DNA of 32,453 nt from an uncultured bacterium (GTDB lineage Bacteria; Myxococcota_A; UBA9042; PHBI01). Below are positions 16,595-26,539 of the stretch, in pieces. The position numbers and the translations under genes are program-made. Position 1 is the stretch's first letter. Every line of letters begins with the position of its first letter. The stretch is taken from positions 1 through 32,453 of the forward strand of contig CALHXW010000143.1 of NCBI GenBank assembly GCA_938040325.1, given 5' to 3'. The notes beneath the pieces are model-generated. The model made no database searches. It was not told the DNA's origin and saw nothing but the letters and a program-made list of their open reading frames with translations.

Positions 16595-17089
16595 TCAGAC
16601 GCGCTCGTCGATCACACGGGATGCCATGGGGAAGAGAATGCCTAGAGGAGACCGCCAGCGGGACGGGCTGTCATCGCCCAGCCGTTGACACCACGAGCCG
16701 CCGACATCCGCGCGAGCAGGCCACTCGGCCATCCACGACGCCGGATTGGTGTCCGGCATCGGCGCGTCTGTCGCCGTCTCAGCAAGCTGTTCGTCGCGTG
16801 CCGTCGAGATACCGCGCACGACGAAGCCGCGGGCTGCGGCTTGCTCACGGACGTCATCGGCGGCGCCTAAGAGCAGGGCAAGGGTCGATCGCGTGCGCTC
16901 GCGTGCGTGCGTCACCACGGGATCGTTGCCTCCTAGCTCAAGGCGGCGCAGCTGCGTACGCATCTTTGCGACCTCGATCTCGAGGCTCGCAAACACCTCA
17001 AGAAAGCGAGCCGCCTCAGCGCCTGCCTCATGTCCCCTATGCTTTTGTCTCACCGTCATGTCCAGACGCCCCCGCGCTTGCTGACTCAT
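16595..17089 (-). CDS. Hypothetical protein with predicted coiled coil
   Basis: The product is 164 residues from ATG 17089 with AGGG close upstream; the frame could extend to 17131. No family is recognised. Residues about 20-85 are highly helical and charged (EAARFLEVFASLEIEVAK, then MRTQLRRLELGG), with a pattern that suits a coiled coil; a more polar region ends near PASWMAEWPARADVGGSW. A frame of similar length (16621-17151) lies on the other strand, but its composition is Arg/Pro/Ser-rich and looks like a GC-rich shadow. I prefer the minus frame because of its amphipathic helices and hydrophobic content. It is not certain that the gene is expressed. Confidence 0.5.
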   Translation of the reverse strand: MSQQARGRLDMTVRQKHRGHEAGAEAARFLEVFASLEIEVAKMRTQLRRLELGGNDPVVTHARERTRSTLALLLGAADDVREQAAARGFVVRGISTARDEQLAETATDAPMPDTNPASWMAEWPARADVGGSWCQRLGDDSPSRWRSPLGILFPMASRVIDERV

Positions 17090-17765
17090 CACCCTGCAGA
17101 AAACGTAGCAGTGCCTTCGGAGGGGACCCATGCTGCAAACCTGTTCAATGAAACCGACCGGCCGTCACTGAGCGTCGAGCGAACGGATTCGAACGAGCCG
17201 AAAAGTGAGCGCTGGGTTTGCCAACGACATAACCGCCCGCTAAATGGACCAAACGCAGGGGGCTAGGATGTGACCCTGCGTCTGATTCCAGACGAACATG
17301 GGGTCGAAGTCGCCGGTTTCTCTTTTTTTTGGTGCAGGCCGCACGCCGGGCGTGTCTCACGCGCGACCGTGATCGTGGCAATGCACCGGGTGGACAAACC
17401 GAGAGCCTTCCGCCGGCGAGTAGCAGGGTTGCCGGGAACATGCCGCTTCGTCGGGCGTGCCGCTGGGGCGGCGAACGAGAGGAAGCCTCAGCGCGGGTCG
17501 CCGGGACACAGTCCGTGAGTGAAGTCGAGATCGACAGGGGCTGCCCCTGGGACCCGCCACGGAGCGAATCACGCGCGTCACCGGGCAATTCCGTTTCCCA
17601 GCCGAGACACGAGGCCGGTGGACGCGAGCGCGCGCTGCGCTGCACACAGCGCGTTCGCCCGGTCCACCTTAGCGCAGCCGACTCGTCGGCTCAGACAGGG
17701 ACCTTGAGATCGCTCGGGACGAGCCGTGTCGTTGAGCACGGCCAATATCCCAAGGTCAGGGCCGC
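17090..17765. other. 675-base gap with a long hairpin and T-run
   Basis: No frame here looks like a real protein. A long imperfect hairpin spans 17617-17668: GGTGGAC pairs with GTCCACC, then GCGAGCGC pairs with GCGTTCGC (one G-U pair), then GCTG pairs with CAGC. A smaller hairpin CGTCTG-ATTC-CAGACG lies at 17279-17294, and eight T's lie at 17323-17330. A structured RNA is possible but I could not match it to RNase P, tmRNA or SRP RNA. The region also lies just past the 3' end of the outer-membrane protein gene. Confidence 0.4.
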
Positions 17766-18962
17766 TTAGAACGAGTAGCTAGCCGTCAGCGAGCCGAGGA
17801 GCTTTCCGTCGCCGCCGAGGAAGTCGGGGCCTTCGGTGACCCAGTTGTTCTCGATCCCGAGGTCGAGGTTGAACTCCTCAACAACAAGTCCGAGACCGAC
17901 GCTCCAGCCGAAGTCGCCGCCGGTGTCGCTCTCGGTCGTGTCGTTGGTGTCGGTCTCCGAGGCGTAGCGCCAGTTGTAGCCCGCACCAGCGCGGAAGATC
18001 AGCCACTCGGTCAGCGAGAGCTCAGCCGCCATCTGGATCGCCGGAATGGTCAGCGTGAACTCCGACGACTCGTTGCCGTTGGTGTCGACGTTGGCATCGC
18101 TCGAGTCGAACTCGATGCCGACGAGCGCGTAAGCACTGACGGTCGCGTTCATCTTCGGGATCGAATAGACCGGGCCAAGACCGGCGATCAGGCGCATGCC
18201 AAAGCCGCTGCCGCTGGTGTCGTTGTTGCTGACTTCCGTCGTGCTTGAGTCGAAGTTGACGCCGACCGCACCGAGGAGACCCAGGCGGATCTGCTCGTCC
18301 TGCTTGGAGTAGGCCCGGGCGCTTAGGCTGATGTTGGCACCGAACTGGCTGGTGGTCGTGTTGGCGTCGGGTTGCTCAGAGCCGAAGCCGAGGGAAGCAT
18401 CGAACGCGAGGTCGAGGGAGAAGTCACCGGCGACGCTGTAGCCGATGCCGAGCAAGATGGCCGTCTGCGACTTCCCGGTGATGGCGCCTACATCGGGCTC
18501 GGTCCCTTCGCCGCCGTTGGCGAGTCCGATGCGGAACCCAAGCGACGCGCCACCAAGATCGAAGCCGGCCATGAGATCAACGAGTGTCTCTGGCGCGGTG
18601 AAGACCGTGATGCCTGGGACGGAGCTTGCGCCTCGGAGAACGCTCGTCAGGCCGCGCTCAGGCAGCTGAAGTGCGCCGAGGGGGCTGACGTTGTCGCCGC
18701 GGTGCAGCGAGATGCCGTAGACGGCAGAGTCATTGCCGAAGACGAAGAGCCCGTCACCCTCGGCGAACGTTGCGCCCATCTGGATGCGGATCAGGTTGCG
18801 GTAGTTCTGCATGAGCTGCGGAAAGAGATAGATGTCGGTCACATCCTCGATCAGCAGGTTGCCGTTGAGGCTTGAACGGCGGGAGGCATCAGCGCTTGTC
18901 GGATACGAAAACGAGACGGCAGCGAGAGCCAGGAGTGCAGCGACGCGTGTGGCAGTAACCAT
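17766..18962 (-). CDS. Outer-membrane beta-barrel protein
   Basis: The 398-residue product starts at ATG 18962, which has GGAGA eight bases upstream. A Sec signal peptide ends at TSADA (about 26). The mature protein has many amphipathic strands of alternating residues with aromatic girdles and Ser/Thr/Asn/Asp-rich loops (e.g. TNGNESSEFTLTIPAI, SETDTNDTTESDTGGD). It ends in LTASYSF; a C-terminal Phe after an amphipathic strand is the usual insertion signal for outer-membrane proteins. The opening NGNLLIEDVTDIYLFPQ is typical of a short periplasmic or N-terminal strand segment. I see no plug domain or ligand motif, so the substrate is unknown. The gene stands alone on the minus strand. Confidence 0.85.
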   Translation of the reverse strand: MVTATRVAALLALAAVSFSYPTSADASRRSSLNGNLLIEDVTDIYLFPQLMQNYRNLIRIQMGATFAEGDGLFVFGNDSAVYGISLHRGDNVSPLGALQLPERGLTSVLRGASSVPGITVFTAPETLVDLMAGFDLGGASLGFRIGLANGGEGTEPDVGAITGKSQTAILLGIGYSVAGDFSLDLAFDASLGFGSEQPDANTTTSQFGANISLSARAYSKQDEQIRLGLLGAVGVNFDSSTTEVSNNDTSGSGFGMRLIAGLGPVYSIPKMNATVSAYALVGIEFDSSDANVDTNGNESSEFTLTIPAIQMAAELSLTEWLIFRAGAGYNWRYASETDTNDTTESDTGGDFGWSVGLGLVVEEFNLDLGIENNWVTEGPDFLGGDGKLLGSLTASYSF

Positions 18963-19293
18963 GGTGGAAGTCTCCTCAGAGTGTGGGTCGTTCGGGGTAG
19001 ACAGTGGGTTCAAAAGGCCGCGCTTGTAGCGCAAGCCTGGGCCGGCGCCAAGCCCTCGCGAGAGCGTTTGAGCAGCGGTACGTCGGTCAGACCCGCAACC
19101 CGCGTCGGGAGCGCACGACAGTCGAAAAAGCGGGGCGTATTTCGTTGGGACCATGCGATCTGCCGACCCAGTCCCGAGCGTGGCGAGCGCGGTGTGGTCA
19201 CGGTCCGCACGCGAGGTCAGACGGCGCTGCCTTCATGGTCGGTGGCGCGTTGTGAGTGCGAAGCGGTGGTCTGGCGGGACAAAACACTTCCCA
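18963..19293. other. Divergent intergenic region
   Basis: This region carries the leader of the outer-membrane protein gene (ribosome binding site GGAGA on the minus strand next to 18,970) and the upstream region of the plus-strand gene starting near 19294. Possible N-terminal extensions of both genes run into it but lack ribosome binding sites. I see no clear promoter hexamers and no other gene. Confidence 0.35.
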
Positions 19294-19941
19294 ATGCACC
19301 CGGTCGGTTGCTACCAAATCGACGTGGTCCAACTCACTCTCACCGAGCTCTCCAGTGTCCCGCGGTGGAGCGTCGAACGCCTTGCTGCGCTGCCTGGACG
19401 TGTCCGCGGCCACACCTTCCGCGACTGGGGGGTCCACGTGGCCAAGCGCTGGGGCGCTGATGCTCCAGATGCCGTGCGACGCCACATGGGCGTGCAGACG
19501 GCCGAGCTACCCGACAAGCCCTCCAAGAAGCTCTGGGTCCCGATCGGCCACCAGGTTCGTCTCTGCTATGCCGTCGTCGATCTCTTCCTCGACGGGGATG
19601 TCGCCGCCTTCGAGACCGTCTTCGACGACACGAGCGGGACCAGCGACAAGGTCATGCGTTGGCTTGCCATGAAGGCAGGCCCGACGGCTGTCCTTAAGCG
19701 GGCCGGCAAGTACCATGGGATGGTCTGTGACGCCGGGGTCTGTGCCTCAACGGCGCGCGACGGCTCTGCGGAGCTCGCGTTTTCCGGGGCCGCTGCGTTC
19801 GACTCACCTGGGTGGCAGACCATGCAGATGGTGAGCATGAACTCGCTCTTCAACGTCATGAAGCGAGAGCTGACGACGCTGGCAGGAGAGTCCACGGCGC
19901 CAGGTGCCTTCACGCTCCACATGGCTTGGCGCACCCGGTGA
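19294..19941 (+). CDS. DUF2378/TIGR02265-like protein (weak assignment)
   Basis: From ATG 19294 the product has 215 residues; the true start is uncertain (GTG at 19252 or 19324 are alternatives, none with a clear ribosome binding site). The domain seems to begin at VVQLTLTELSS. The layout resembles the myxobacterial TIGR02265/DUF2378 family: an early RGHTFRDWG, then a VRRHMGV helix, LWVPIGHQVRL, AMKAGPTAVLKR, and an ending FTLHMAW. This is a resemblance in pattern, not a firm match. The family has no established biochemical role. The stop codon is 24 bases before the ArsR-methyltransferase gene, so the two are probably cotranscribed and may share a function in methyl or SAH metabolism. Confidence 0.6.
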   Translation: MHPVGCYQIDVVQLTLTELSSVPRWSVERLAALPGRVRGHTFRDWGVHVAKRWGADAPDAVRRHMGVQTAELPDKPSKKLWVPIGHQVRLCYAVVDLFLDGDVAAFETVFDDTSGTSDKVMRWLAMKAGPTAVLKRAGKYHGMVCDAGVCASTARDGSAELAFSGAAAFDSPGWQTMQMVSMNSLFNVMKRELTTLAGESTAPGAFTLHMAWRTR

Positions 19942-19965
19942 GGTCGCAGCGACCCGTGGGCGGCC

Positions 19966-20916
19966 ATGGCAGAGGCTGACATCTTTGCCCAGCTAGCAGC
20001 GCTTGGTGAGCCCACGCGGGTTCGAATCCTGTTACTGCTGGACCGCGAGGAGCTTGCTGTTGGAGAGGTGGCGCGCGTCCTACAGCTCCCTCAGTCGACC
20101 GTGAGCCGGCACCTCAAGGTGTTGCACAACGGCGGTTGGCTAGAGCGCCGCGCGGTGGGCGCAGGTTCGATGGTCCGTCTTGCAGGTGAGCGACTCGATG
20201 AGACCAGCTCGGCGCTCTGGAAGGTCGTCAGCGGCTCAAACGCCGATCCCCAGCAGCATCAAGCTGACATGGCTCGAATGGCCTCGGTGCTTGCCGAGCG
20301 TCGCGTGGACTCCAAGACCTTCTTCGGTCGGGTGGCGTCTCGCTGGGACGCACTGCGCGAGGAACTCTACGGCCGACGCTACGCCCGGGCGGCGGCGCTC
20401 TCGTTTCTGCCGCCGAGCTGGCGCGTGGGAGACCTCGGCTGCGGGACCGGTGCGACAACTGCTGAGCTCGCACCGATGGTGGCCGAGGTCGTTGCGGTCG
20501 ATAACGAAGCGGCCATGCTCAACGCCGCCCGCGATCGGCTGGCCGACGCCGGCAACGTGCGCTTTGTGGAGGGCGATCTGACGTCGCTTCCGCTCGGCGA
20601 CGGAGAGCTCGACGCAGCGCTCTTGGTGCTGGTTCTCCATCACGTCGCAGACGTCCAGGCGGCGCTCAGTGAAGCCGTTCGCGTGGTCCGCCCTGGCGGT
20701 CCCGTCGTGATCGTCGACATGCTGGCGCACGGCCGAGCCGACTACCGTCACACGATGGGCCATCGCCACCTGGGGTTTGATCGCAAGACGCTCGAGGACT
20801 TCGCGACCACCGGACGCTTGGCTCGCTTCGTCGCCTTACCGCCGGAGCCCGACGCCAACGGGCCACCTCTCTTCGCAGCTCAGCTCCAAGCCTCTGACAG
20901 CACCCGGTCAGGTTGA
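19966..20916 (+). CDS. ArsR-type HTH regulator fused to a methyltransferase domain (SahR-like)
   Basis: The protein has 316 residues. Residues about 5-80 form a winged helix of the ArsR family ([13 protein letters not shown], recognition helix [13 protein letters not shown], wing with GAGSMVRL). Residues about 130-300 form a class I SAM-binding methyltransferase fold: motif [10 protein letters not shown] (154-162), acidic VAVDNE (176-181), EGDLTSLP (202-209) and [11 protein letters not shown]. This exact fusion is the architecture of SahR regulators, which sense S-adenosylhomocysteine and control SAM-cycle genes in several Proteobacteria. No metal-binding Cys pair of arsenic or zinc sensors is present. 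ahcY follows 272 bases downstream on the same strand with repeated operator-like sites in between, which strongly supports the role. Confidence is high for the domains and moderate for the name. Confidence 0.93.
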   Translation: MAEADIFAQLAALGEPTRVRILLLLDREELAVGEVARVLQLPQSTVSRHLKVLHNGGWLERRAVGAGSMVRLAGERLDETSSALWKVVSGSNADPQQHQADMARMASVLAERRVDSKTFFGRVASRWDALREELYGRRYARAAALSFLPPSWRVGDLGCGTGATTAELAPMVAEVVAVDNEAAMLNAARDRLADAGNVRFVEGDLTSLPLGDGELDAALLVLVLHHVADVQAALSEAVRVVRPGGPVVIVDMLAHGRADYRHTMGHRHLGFDRKTLEDFATTGRLARFVALPPEPDANGPPLFAAQLQASDSTRSG

Positions 20917-21075
20917 TTGCATCGGCGCGCCGACGACCGACGAGATTGACCGCGCCAGCGTGCAGGACTGACAGACCAACTCAAGCCCGAGGAACGCAGG
21001 AGCTCGTCGGACGCAGGGGTGTCGCCGTCAGCCCCGCGCGTGCAGCTAGCAGAGACGTTTTTTCCGACCGGCCTC

Positions 21076-21104
21076 TTGACCGGGTTGGTGCAGGCGTTTA
21101 TCCA
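21076..21104 (+). promoter_or_regulatory. Candidate sigma-70 promoter of ahcY
   Basis: TTGACC (21076-21081) matches the -35 consensus at five of six bases. A 17-base spacer leads to TATCCA (21099-21104), a weak -10 match. The -10 falls in the first operator-like repeat. It is 85 bases before the ahcY start. Confidence 0.45.
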
Positions 21105-21152
21105 TTCATCCGCAACACCGGATGGATATCCATTCATCCGCAACACCGGATG
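21099..21152 (+). repeat. Two perfect 26-base direct repeats, putative SahR-type operator
   Basis: Two identical 26-base copies (21099-21124 and 21127-21152) have a 28-base period. Each contains the inverted repeat CATCCG-CAACAC-CGGATG, and the junction makes a second perfect palindrome, ATGGATATCCAT. They sit between the SahR-like regulator gene and ahcY, overlap the candidate -10, and end 36 bases before the ahcY start. That placement suits a repressor operator. I did not see the motif elsewhere in the window. Confidence 0.7.
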
Positions 21153-21188
21153 ATACCCGGTCAACCCAACGCTCGCAGCGAGGCTCAC

Positions 21189-22727
<1,539 letters not shown>

Positions 22728-22745
22728 GAGCGCGGTGGCGGCCGG

Positions 22746-22759
22746 GCGGTCATGACCGC
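22746..22759. repeat. 14-bp perfect palindrome downstream of ahcY
   Basis: GCGGTCATGACCGC reads the same on both strands and lies 18 bases after the ahcY stop. It could be a protein-binding site or part of a larger GC-rich hairpin with the flanking GAGCG and CGCTC bases. Confidence 0.4.
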
Positions 22760-22788
22760 TCGCTGCCGCTCTTGAGCTCGCTCGAACC

Positions 22789-22820
22789 ACGCGGCCGCCA
22801 GGATGTTCTGGCGGCCGCGT
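22789..22820 (+). terminator. Strong hairpin after ahcY, probable terminator or attenuator
   Basis: A 13-bp perfect stem (ACGCGGCCGCCAG pairs with CTGGCGGCCGCGT) with a six-base loop GATGTT is followed by TTGTCGTTTG on the plus strand, which is only weakly T-rich. It lies 61 bases after the ahcY stop and about 58 bases before the RNA methyltransferase start, so it could end ahcY transcription or attenuate read-through. Confidence 0.55.
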
Positions 22821-22877
22821 TGTCGTTTGAGCTCCAAACGTGCACCGTCACTGCGCCGCTGTCCCAAGGAGCTGTGA

Positions 22878-23636
22878 ATGCATCCCCGAGATCGCTTCAT
22901 CACTGTCTATGGCCGAAAGCCTGTTGCCGAGCTGCTCGAAGACAAAGCGCTCGCCAGCAGCCTCGCCATCGACAAGCTGATCGTCGCCGAGGGAGCACGC
23001 GGGGAGTTCGTCGCGCGCATCCTAGCCGCCGCCCAGGCACGAGGCGTCGAGGTCACACGCGCCAGCTCCAAAGAGGTCAGTCGTATCTCGAAGAGCGGTC
23101 GCCAAGACCAAGGGGTCGTCGCCGACATCTTGGCCCCGGCGATGCAGGTCATCGATGACTTCTTCGAGAGTCGCCGGGGCGAGTCGCTCTCGGCGCTTGC
23201 ACTCGACGGGGTCACCACTCCGGCGAACGTCGGACTCATCATCCGCAGTGCCGTCGCCGCGGGTATCGACGGCATCGTGCTGCCCCGCCGCGGGTCGTCG
23301 TCGCTCAATCCGCGGGTCATCAAGGCCTCGGCCGGAACGATCTTTAAGGCGCCGCTCGTGCGCTGCGAGCGCATCGACGACGCGCTCTCGGCTGCCGCTC
23401 TACACGGCGTCGACGTCGTCGGCTTGGATGGCTCGGCGCCAACGTCGCTCTTCGGGGCTAAGCTCCCGCGCCGTGCGCTCTACGTCCTGGGCGCCGAGTC
23501 CACTGGTATCTCGCGCGCCTCGCGCGACGCAGCGATGCAGTGCCTTCGGATCCCGATGGCCAATGGGATCGAGTCGCTCAACGTGGCCTGTGCATCGACC
23601 CTCGTCAGCTTCGAGGTCGCGCGCAGCAAGCGGTGA
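22878..23636 (+). CDS. TrmH/SpoU-family RNA 2'-O-methyltransferase (RlmB-like)
   Basis: The 252-residue protein has an N-terminal substrate-binding domain (VYGRKPVAELLED, about 10-22) of the L30e-like SpoU_sub_bind type. The SPOUT knotted domain carries all three motifs: Asp 110 to TTPANVGLIIRSA (113-125, with the conserved Asn and Arg), LGAESTGIS (204-212) and IESLNVA (231-237). These enzymes use SAM to methylate ribose 2'-OH in rRNA or tRNA; the RlmB branch acts on 23S rRNA near position 2251, but the exact target is an inference. The ATG at 22878 follows AAGGAG. It is downstream of ahcY on the same strand, and its stop is four bases from the convergent transglycosylase gene. Confidence 0.92.
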   Translation: MHPRDRFITVYGRKPVAELLEDKALASSLAIDKLIVAEGARGEFVARILAAAQARGVEVTRASSKEVSRISKSGRQDQGVVADILAPAMQVIDDFFESRRGESLSALALDGVTTPANVGLIIRSAVAAGIDGIVLPRRGSSSLNPRVIKASAGTIFKAPLVRCERIDDALSAAALHGVDVVGLDGSAPTSLFGAKLPRRALYVLGAESTGISRASRDAAMQCLRIPMANGIESLNVACASTLVSFEVARSKR

Positions 23637-23640
23637 GCCC

Positions 23641-26043
23641 TCAGGGCTTGCCGGGCGCACCAAGCGGCACGGTCGCCAGCTCGCCTTCCCAGACGTAGCG
23701 GTAGCGGCTCCACGTCTCGGTCACCCGCTTGGCGTAGCGCCGCGCCTCCCGATACGGAATGCGCTCGACGAAGCGGTCGAGGGGCTCCCCGCCAAACTCG
23801 CGGCGCCAGCGCTTGATCGAGCCGCCGCCCGCGTTGTAGCCGGCGCTCGCGAGCGGAAGGACTGGGTTTCGCGCGAAGAGCTTATCCAGGTACTTGGCGC
23901 CAAGCTCGATAGCAACGGCCGGCTTCTGGAGGTTCGCCCGCGTCGGTTTGTGCTTGGTTCCGCGCGCCAGGTTCTGCGCCGTTGGCAAGATGATCTGCAT
24001 GAGCCCGATGGCATTCGCCCAGCTCTCAGCGCTTGGGTTGAAGTTCGACTCCGTGCGCATCACCGACCAGATCCAGAACGGGTCGATGTCGTAGTGGGTT
24101 GCCCACTTGTTGACGTGGCTAGCAAACGCCTTGGGATAGCTGATACGCCAGCGCTCGAGTTCGTGCTCGAGCGGCCACTGAAGCGTGTCGAGTCGGCCGC
24201 GACGCCGCGCGAGACGCACGCTGAGGTGGGGCACGCGCGCGCGCTGATAGAGAGCGGCCTTCGTCCAGTCTGCGGCGTGCGCTTCGAAGCCCGTGACACG
24301 CTTGACGGCCTTCATCTCTCGACGCGCAGGGCGGATGAGACCCATACGTGCAAACTCTGTGGCACGACGGAAGTGGGGATCACTCCAGAGTGCCGGCGGG
24401 ATGGCCGTGAACGGGTCGGGGCCGGGCGTTGTCGCCTTCAGAACCGTCTGGATGTAGCCCTCGGCGCTGTCCGGCTTGTCGGCGCTGAGCCGCGAGTACG
24501 CCAGGACGCCATACCAAGTGAGGGGGAAGTGCTTGATGACGTCTTTGAGCTGCGCCAACGCCTCGTCGTGGCGGTCCAGCTCGGCCAGCGCCCGAGCACG
24601 CCAATAGAAGAGGCGTCCCTCGTCGCGTCGAGCGACGCGGCTGTCAGGGGCGACCTTGACCTTGTCGATCCAACGGAGCGCCGACGCATAGTCCCGCTCG
24701 AGGATGCGCGGCCACACGAGCGACCACGCGGCCTCATGCCACATGTCGCCGTCAGGATGCTTCGTGACCGCCTCAAGGAGTGCCGCGTCAGCGCTTGCGG
24801 TGTCGCCGAGCTCGCGATGGGCTTTCGCGAGGTAGATGAGGGAGTCGTCGGCCGTCGTGCGATCGCCATACTCGTCCACGTGGGTGCGGAAGAGGCGGAT
24901 GGCTTCCGGGAAGTCATCGGTCTTGAGACGGTTACGGCCACCGGCGAACGTGGCGTCGCCCTTGGCATCGCCGGTGCAGGCGGCTGCGGTCGATAGGGCC
25001 TTCCACGCGTCGGTCCGCTTCTTTTGCTTGCTGAGTGCTCGACCGATGAGCACCTGGGCGTTGCAGTAGTGCGGGCTTGTGGCCTTGAGGCGACGAAGGA
25101 TCTTGAGGGTGTCGCGGTGGCGCTGGGCGTTGAACGTCGCCGTGCCGAGCGCGAAGAGCTGGTCTTCGGACAGCTCATCGAGCTCGAGTCGCTTGAACGC
25201 CCCGCGGCCCGAGCCGGCCTTGGCGAAGTTCACGGCCAGCTGAAAGCGCGTCGCAGCGAGCCCTTTCAGATCGCCTCGCTTCTTCTGAAGGTCCGCCAGA
25301 GCGGTCCAGAGCTGACTGCGGCTGGTCGGCGCCTGCTGGGTCGCAGTCCGCAGCACCTCGAGGGCCTTGTCGTCTCGGCCGACGGCGCCGTGGGCTGCGG
25401 CGATGAGCTCCTGAGCGCGGGTCCACAGGGTCGAGCTGCGGTCGATCTGGCGAAGGGCCGCGATCGCGGTCTCGTGTCGGTCACTCTTGTGGCGTGCCGA
25501 CCCCGCGAAATAGAGGCAGAACTCTGCCATCAGCGGCCACTCTGCCGCGAGCTCGACCAGCGCGCGGTCGGTGGGCGCGTACACACCGGCATCGTGGTGA
25601 CTGAGCAGCGCCAGCAGTCGCGCGGGGCGGGCCCTGACATCGCCAGGGTTCGCTGTGGCAAACGCGCTGAAGAGGGCGGCTGCACGGGCGTTCTTTGCGC
25701 CATGGTAGAGCCCGAGGGCTTGACTGAGCTCTGGCGTGTCGAAATAGGGCGTCAGGCTTGCGACGCTCGGTGTCGGCACAGCCGGCTTCGGGGGCTCCAC
25801 CCGGTGGGTGTCGCCGGCGCCATCCGTCACGGTGCCGCCAGCCGGCGCCCCTGCGGCCGGCCGCGGAGCATGTGGTGCCGGCGCAGTCTGCGTGGGCACC
25901 GCGTTGACGAGCTTGTCTGGGGCTTGTTGCGCCTTGCGGTCGTCGGTCTGGGAAGCGCAGCCTGCCGCAAGCAGCAAGAGGCCGACCATGCCGAAGGGCA
26001 GGGCGTGGGTCCGGTCAGTCGAGGATGGGCGGTGCGTTGTCAT
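23641..26043 (-). CDS. Soluble-lytic-transglycosylase-like (Slt70-type) lipoprotein
   Basis: The 800-residue product cleaves peptidoglycan glycan strands between MurNAc and GlcNAc, probably in the periplasm. A signal peptide ends in GLLLLAAGC, a likely lipoprotein lipobox. A Pro/Ala-rich segment is followed by a long alpha-helical region with TPR-like repeats (about 120-620), the superhelical ring of Slt70 enzymes. The C-terminal SLT domain has RTESNFNP with the catalytic Glu 665, GLMQI, LGAKYLDKLF and SAGYNAG, then RYAKRVTETWSRY. At 800 residues it is longer than E. coli Slt70 (about 645) because of the linker and more repeats. I chose ATG 26043, right after AAGGA; the spacing is short, and no better start is visible. 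Confidence 0.93.
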   Translation of the reverse strand: MTTHRPSSTDRTHALPFGMVGLLLLAAGCASQTDDRKAQQAPDKLVNAVPTQTAPAPHAPRPAAGAPAGGTVTDGAGDTHRVEPPKPAVPTPSVASLTPYFDTPELSQALGLYHGAKNARAAALFSAFATANPGDVRARPARLLALLSHHDAGVYAPTDRALVELAAEWPLMAEFCLYFAGSARHKSDRHETAIAALRQIDRSSTLWTRAQELIAAAHGAVGRDDKALEVLRTATQQAPTSRSQLWTALADLQKKRGDLKGLAATRFQLAVNFAKAGSGRGAFKRLELDELSEDQLFALGTATFNAQRHRDTLKILRRLKATSPHYCNAQVLIGRALSKQKKRTDAWKALSTAAACTGDAKGDATFAGGRNRLKTDDFPEAIRLFRTHVDEYGDRTTADDSLIYLAKAHRELGDTASADAALLEAVTKHPDGDMWHEAAWSLVWPRILERDYASALRWIDKVKVAPDSRVARRDEGRLFYWRARALAELDRHDEALAQLKDVIKHFPLTWYGVLAYSRLSADKPDSAEGYIQTVLKATTPGPDPFTAIPPALWSDPHFRRATEFARMGLIRPARREMKAVKRVTGFEAHAADWTKAALYQRARVPHLSVRLARRRGRLDTLQWPLEHELERWRISYPKAFASHVNKWATHYDIDPFWIWSVMRTESNFNPSAESWANAIGLMQIILPTAQNLARGTKHKPTRANLQKPAVAIELGAKYLDKLFARNPVLPLASAGYNAGGGSIKRWRREFGGEPLDRFVERIPYREARRYAKRVTETWSRYRYVWEGELATVPLGAPGKP

Positions 26044-26119
26044 TTCCTTGAGGCTCGAACGTGCGTGCGCGCCACGATATTCGCAATAGGCCCGATACGC
26101 GACCCGAATCGCAGGTTGT

Positions 26120-26539
26120 TCACGGGTCAGCGAGCTTGAGCACGCCCGAGTCCAGCACGTCCGCGTAGTCGAAGCGCCGTGCGGCGAGGTCCAACCGGCC
26201 CCGGTCATCGAACGTCACGCCCTCCGCCTCGAGGCGCTGGCGCTGTGCGCTCGCTCGCAAGGTCTGCCCCTTAAAGCTGATGGTGCCTTTGGCGTTGATG
26301 ACCCGGTGCCACGGGACATCTCCATGGGTGCTCTCGTCGAGTCCCGCCAATGCCCAGCCCACGTGGCGCGCGACGCGCGGCGAACCGAGGACCGTCGCAA
26401 CGTCGCCATACGTGGTGACGCTGCCTGGCGGCACGCAGCGCACCACAGCGTACACGCGCGCGTGAAAACCCGGTGTGACGACCCGCGCGCTCGCCGGTCG
26501 CGCAGGCGCCGAGTCGCCAGCGTCGCTCGGTGGGCTCAC
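26120..26539 (-). CDS. Alkyltransferase-like protein (ATL)
   Basis: The 139-residue protein is the C-terminal DNA-binding domain of O6-alkylguanine-DNA alkyltransferase. The winged-helix part reads VPPGSVTTYGDVATVLG and SPRVARHVGWAL, with the Tyr and Arg that flip the damaged base. The active site PCHR is PWHR (76-79), so the acceptor Cys is Trp and the protein cannot remove the alkyl group. ATL proteins instead bind O6-alkylguanine and hand it to nucleotide excision repair. The ATG at 26539 overlaps the stop of the hydrolase gene by four bases (ATGA), which suggests translational coupling. An extra C-terminal tail (LDLAARRFDYADVLDSG) has no obvious motif. Confidence 0.93.
   Translation of the reverse strand: MSPPSDAGDSAPARPASARVVTPGFHARVYAVVRCVPPGSVTTYGDVATVLGSPRVARHVGWALAGLDESTHGDVPWHRVINAKGTISFKGQTLRASAQRQRLEAEGVTFDDRGRLDLAARRFDYADVLDSGVLKLADP

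Noticed and set aside
17279..17330. Intrinsic terminator (hairpin plus eight T's)
   Set aside because: The hairpin at 17279-17294 ends 28 bases before the T-run, and no plus-strand gene lies upstream.
20015..20045. tRNA-like T-arm (GGGTTCGAATCC)
   Set aside because: It lies inside the HTH coding sequence of the SahR-like regulator (TRVRILLL), and no anticodon arm or acceptor stem surrounds it.
20917..21188. SAH riboswitch in the ahcY leader
   Set aside because: A CCGAGGAACGC stretch resembles the start of the consensus, but the later AGGCUCGG and pairing partner are absent; the duplicated operator is a better explanation for regulation.
20913..21188. N-terminal extension of ahcY by 92 residues
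   Set aside because: It would be read through the operator repeats and has an Arg/Pro/Ser-rich composition, and the ATG at 21189 fits the family.
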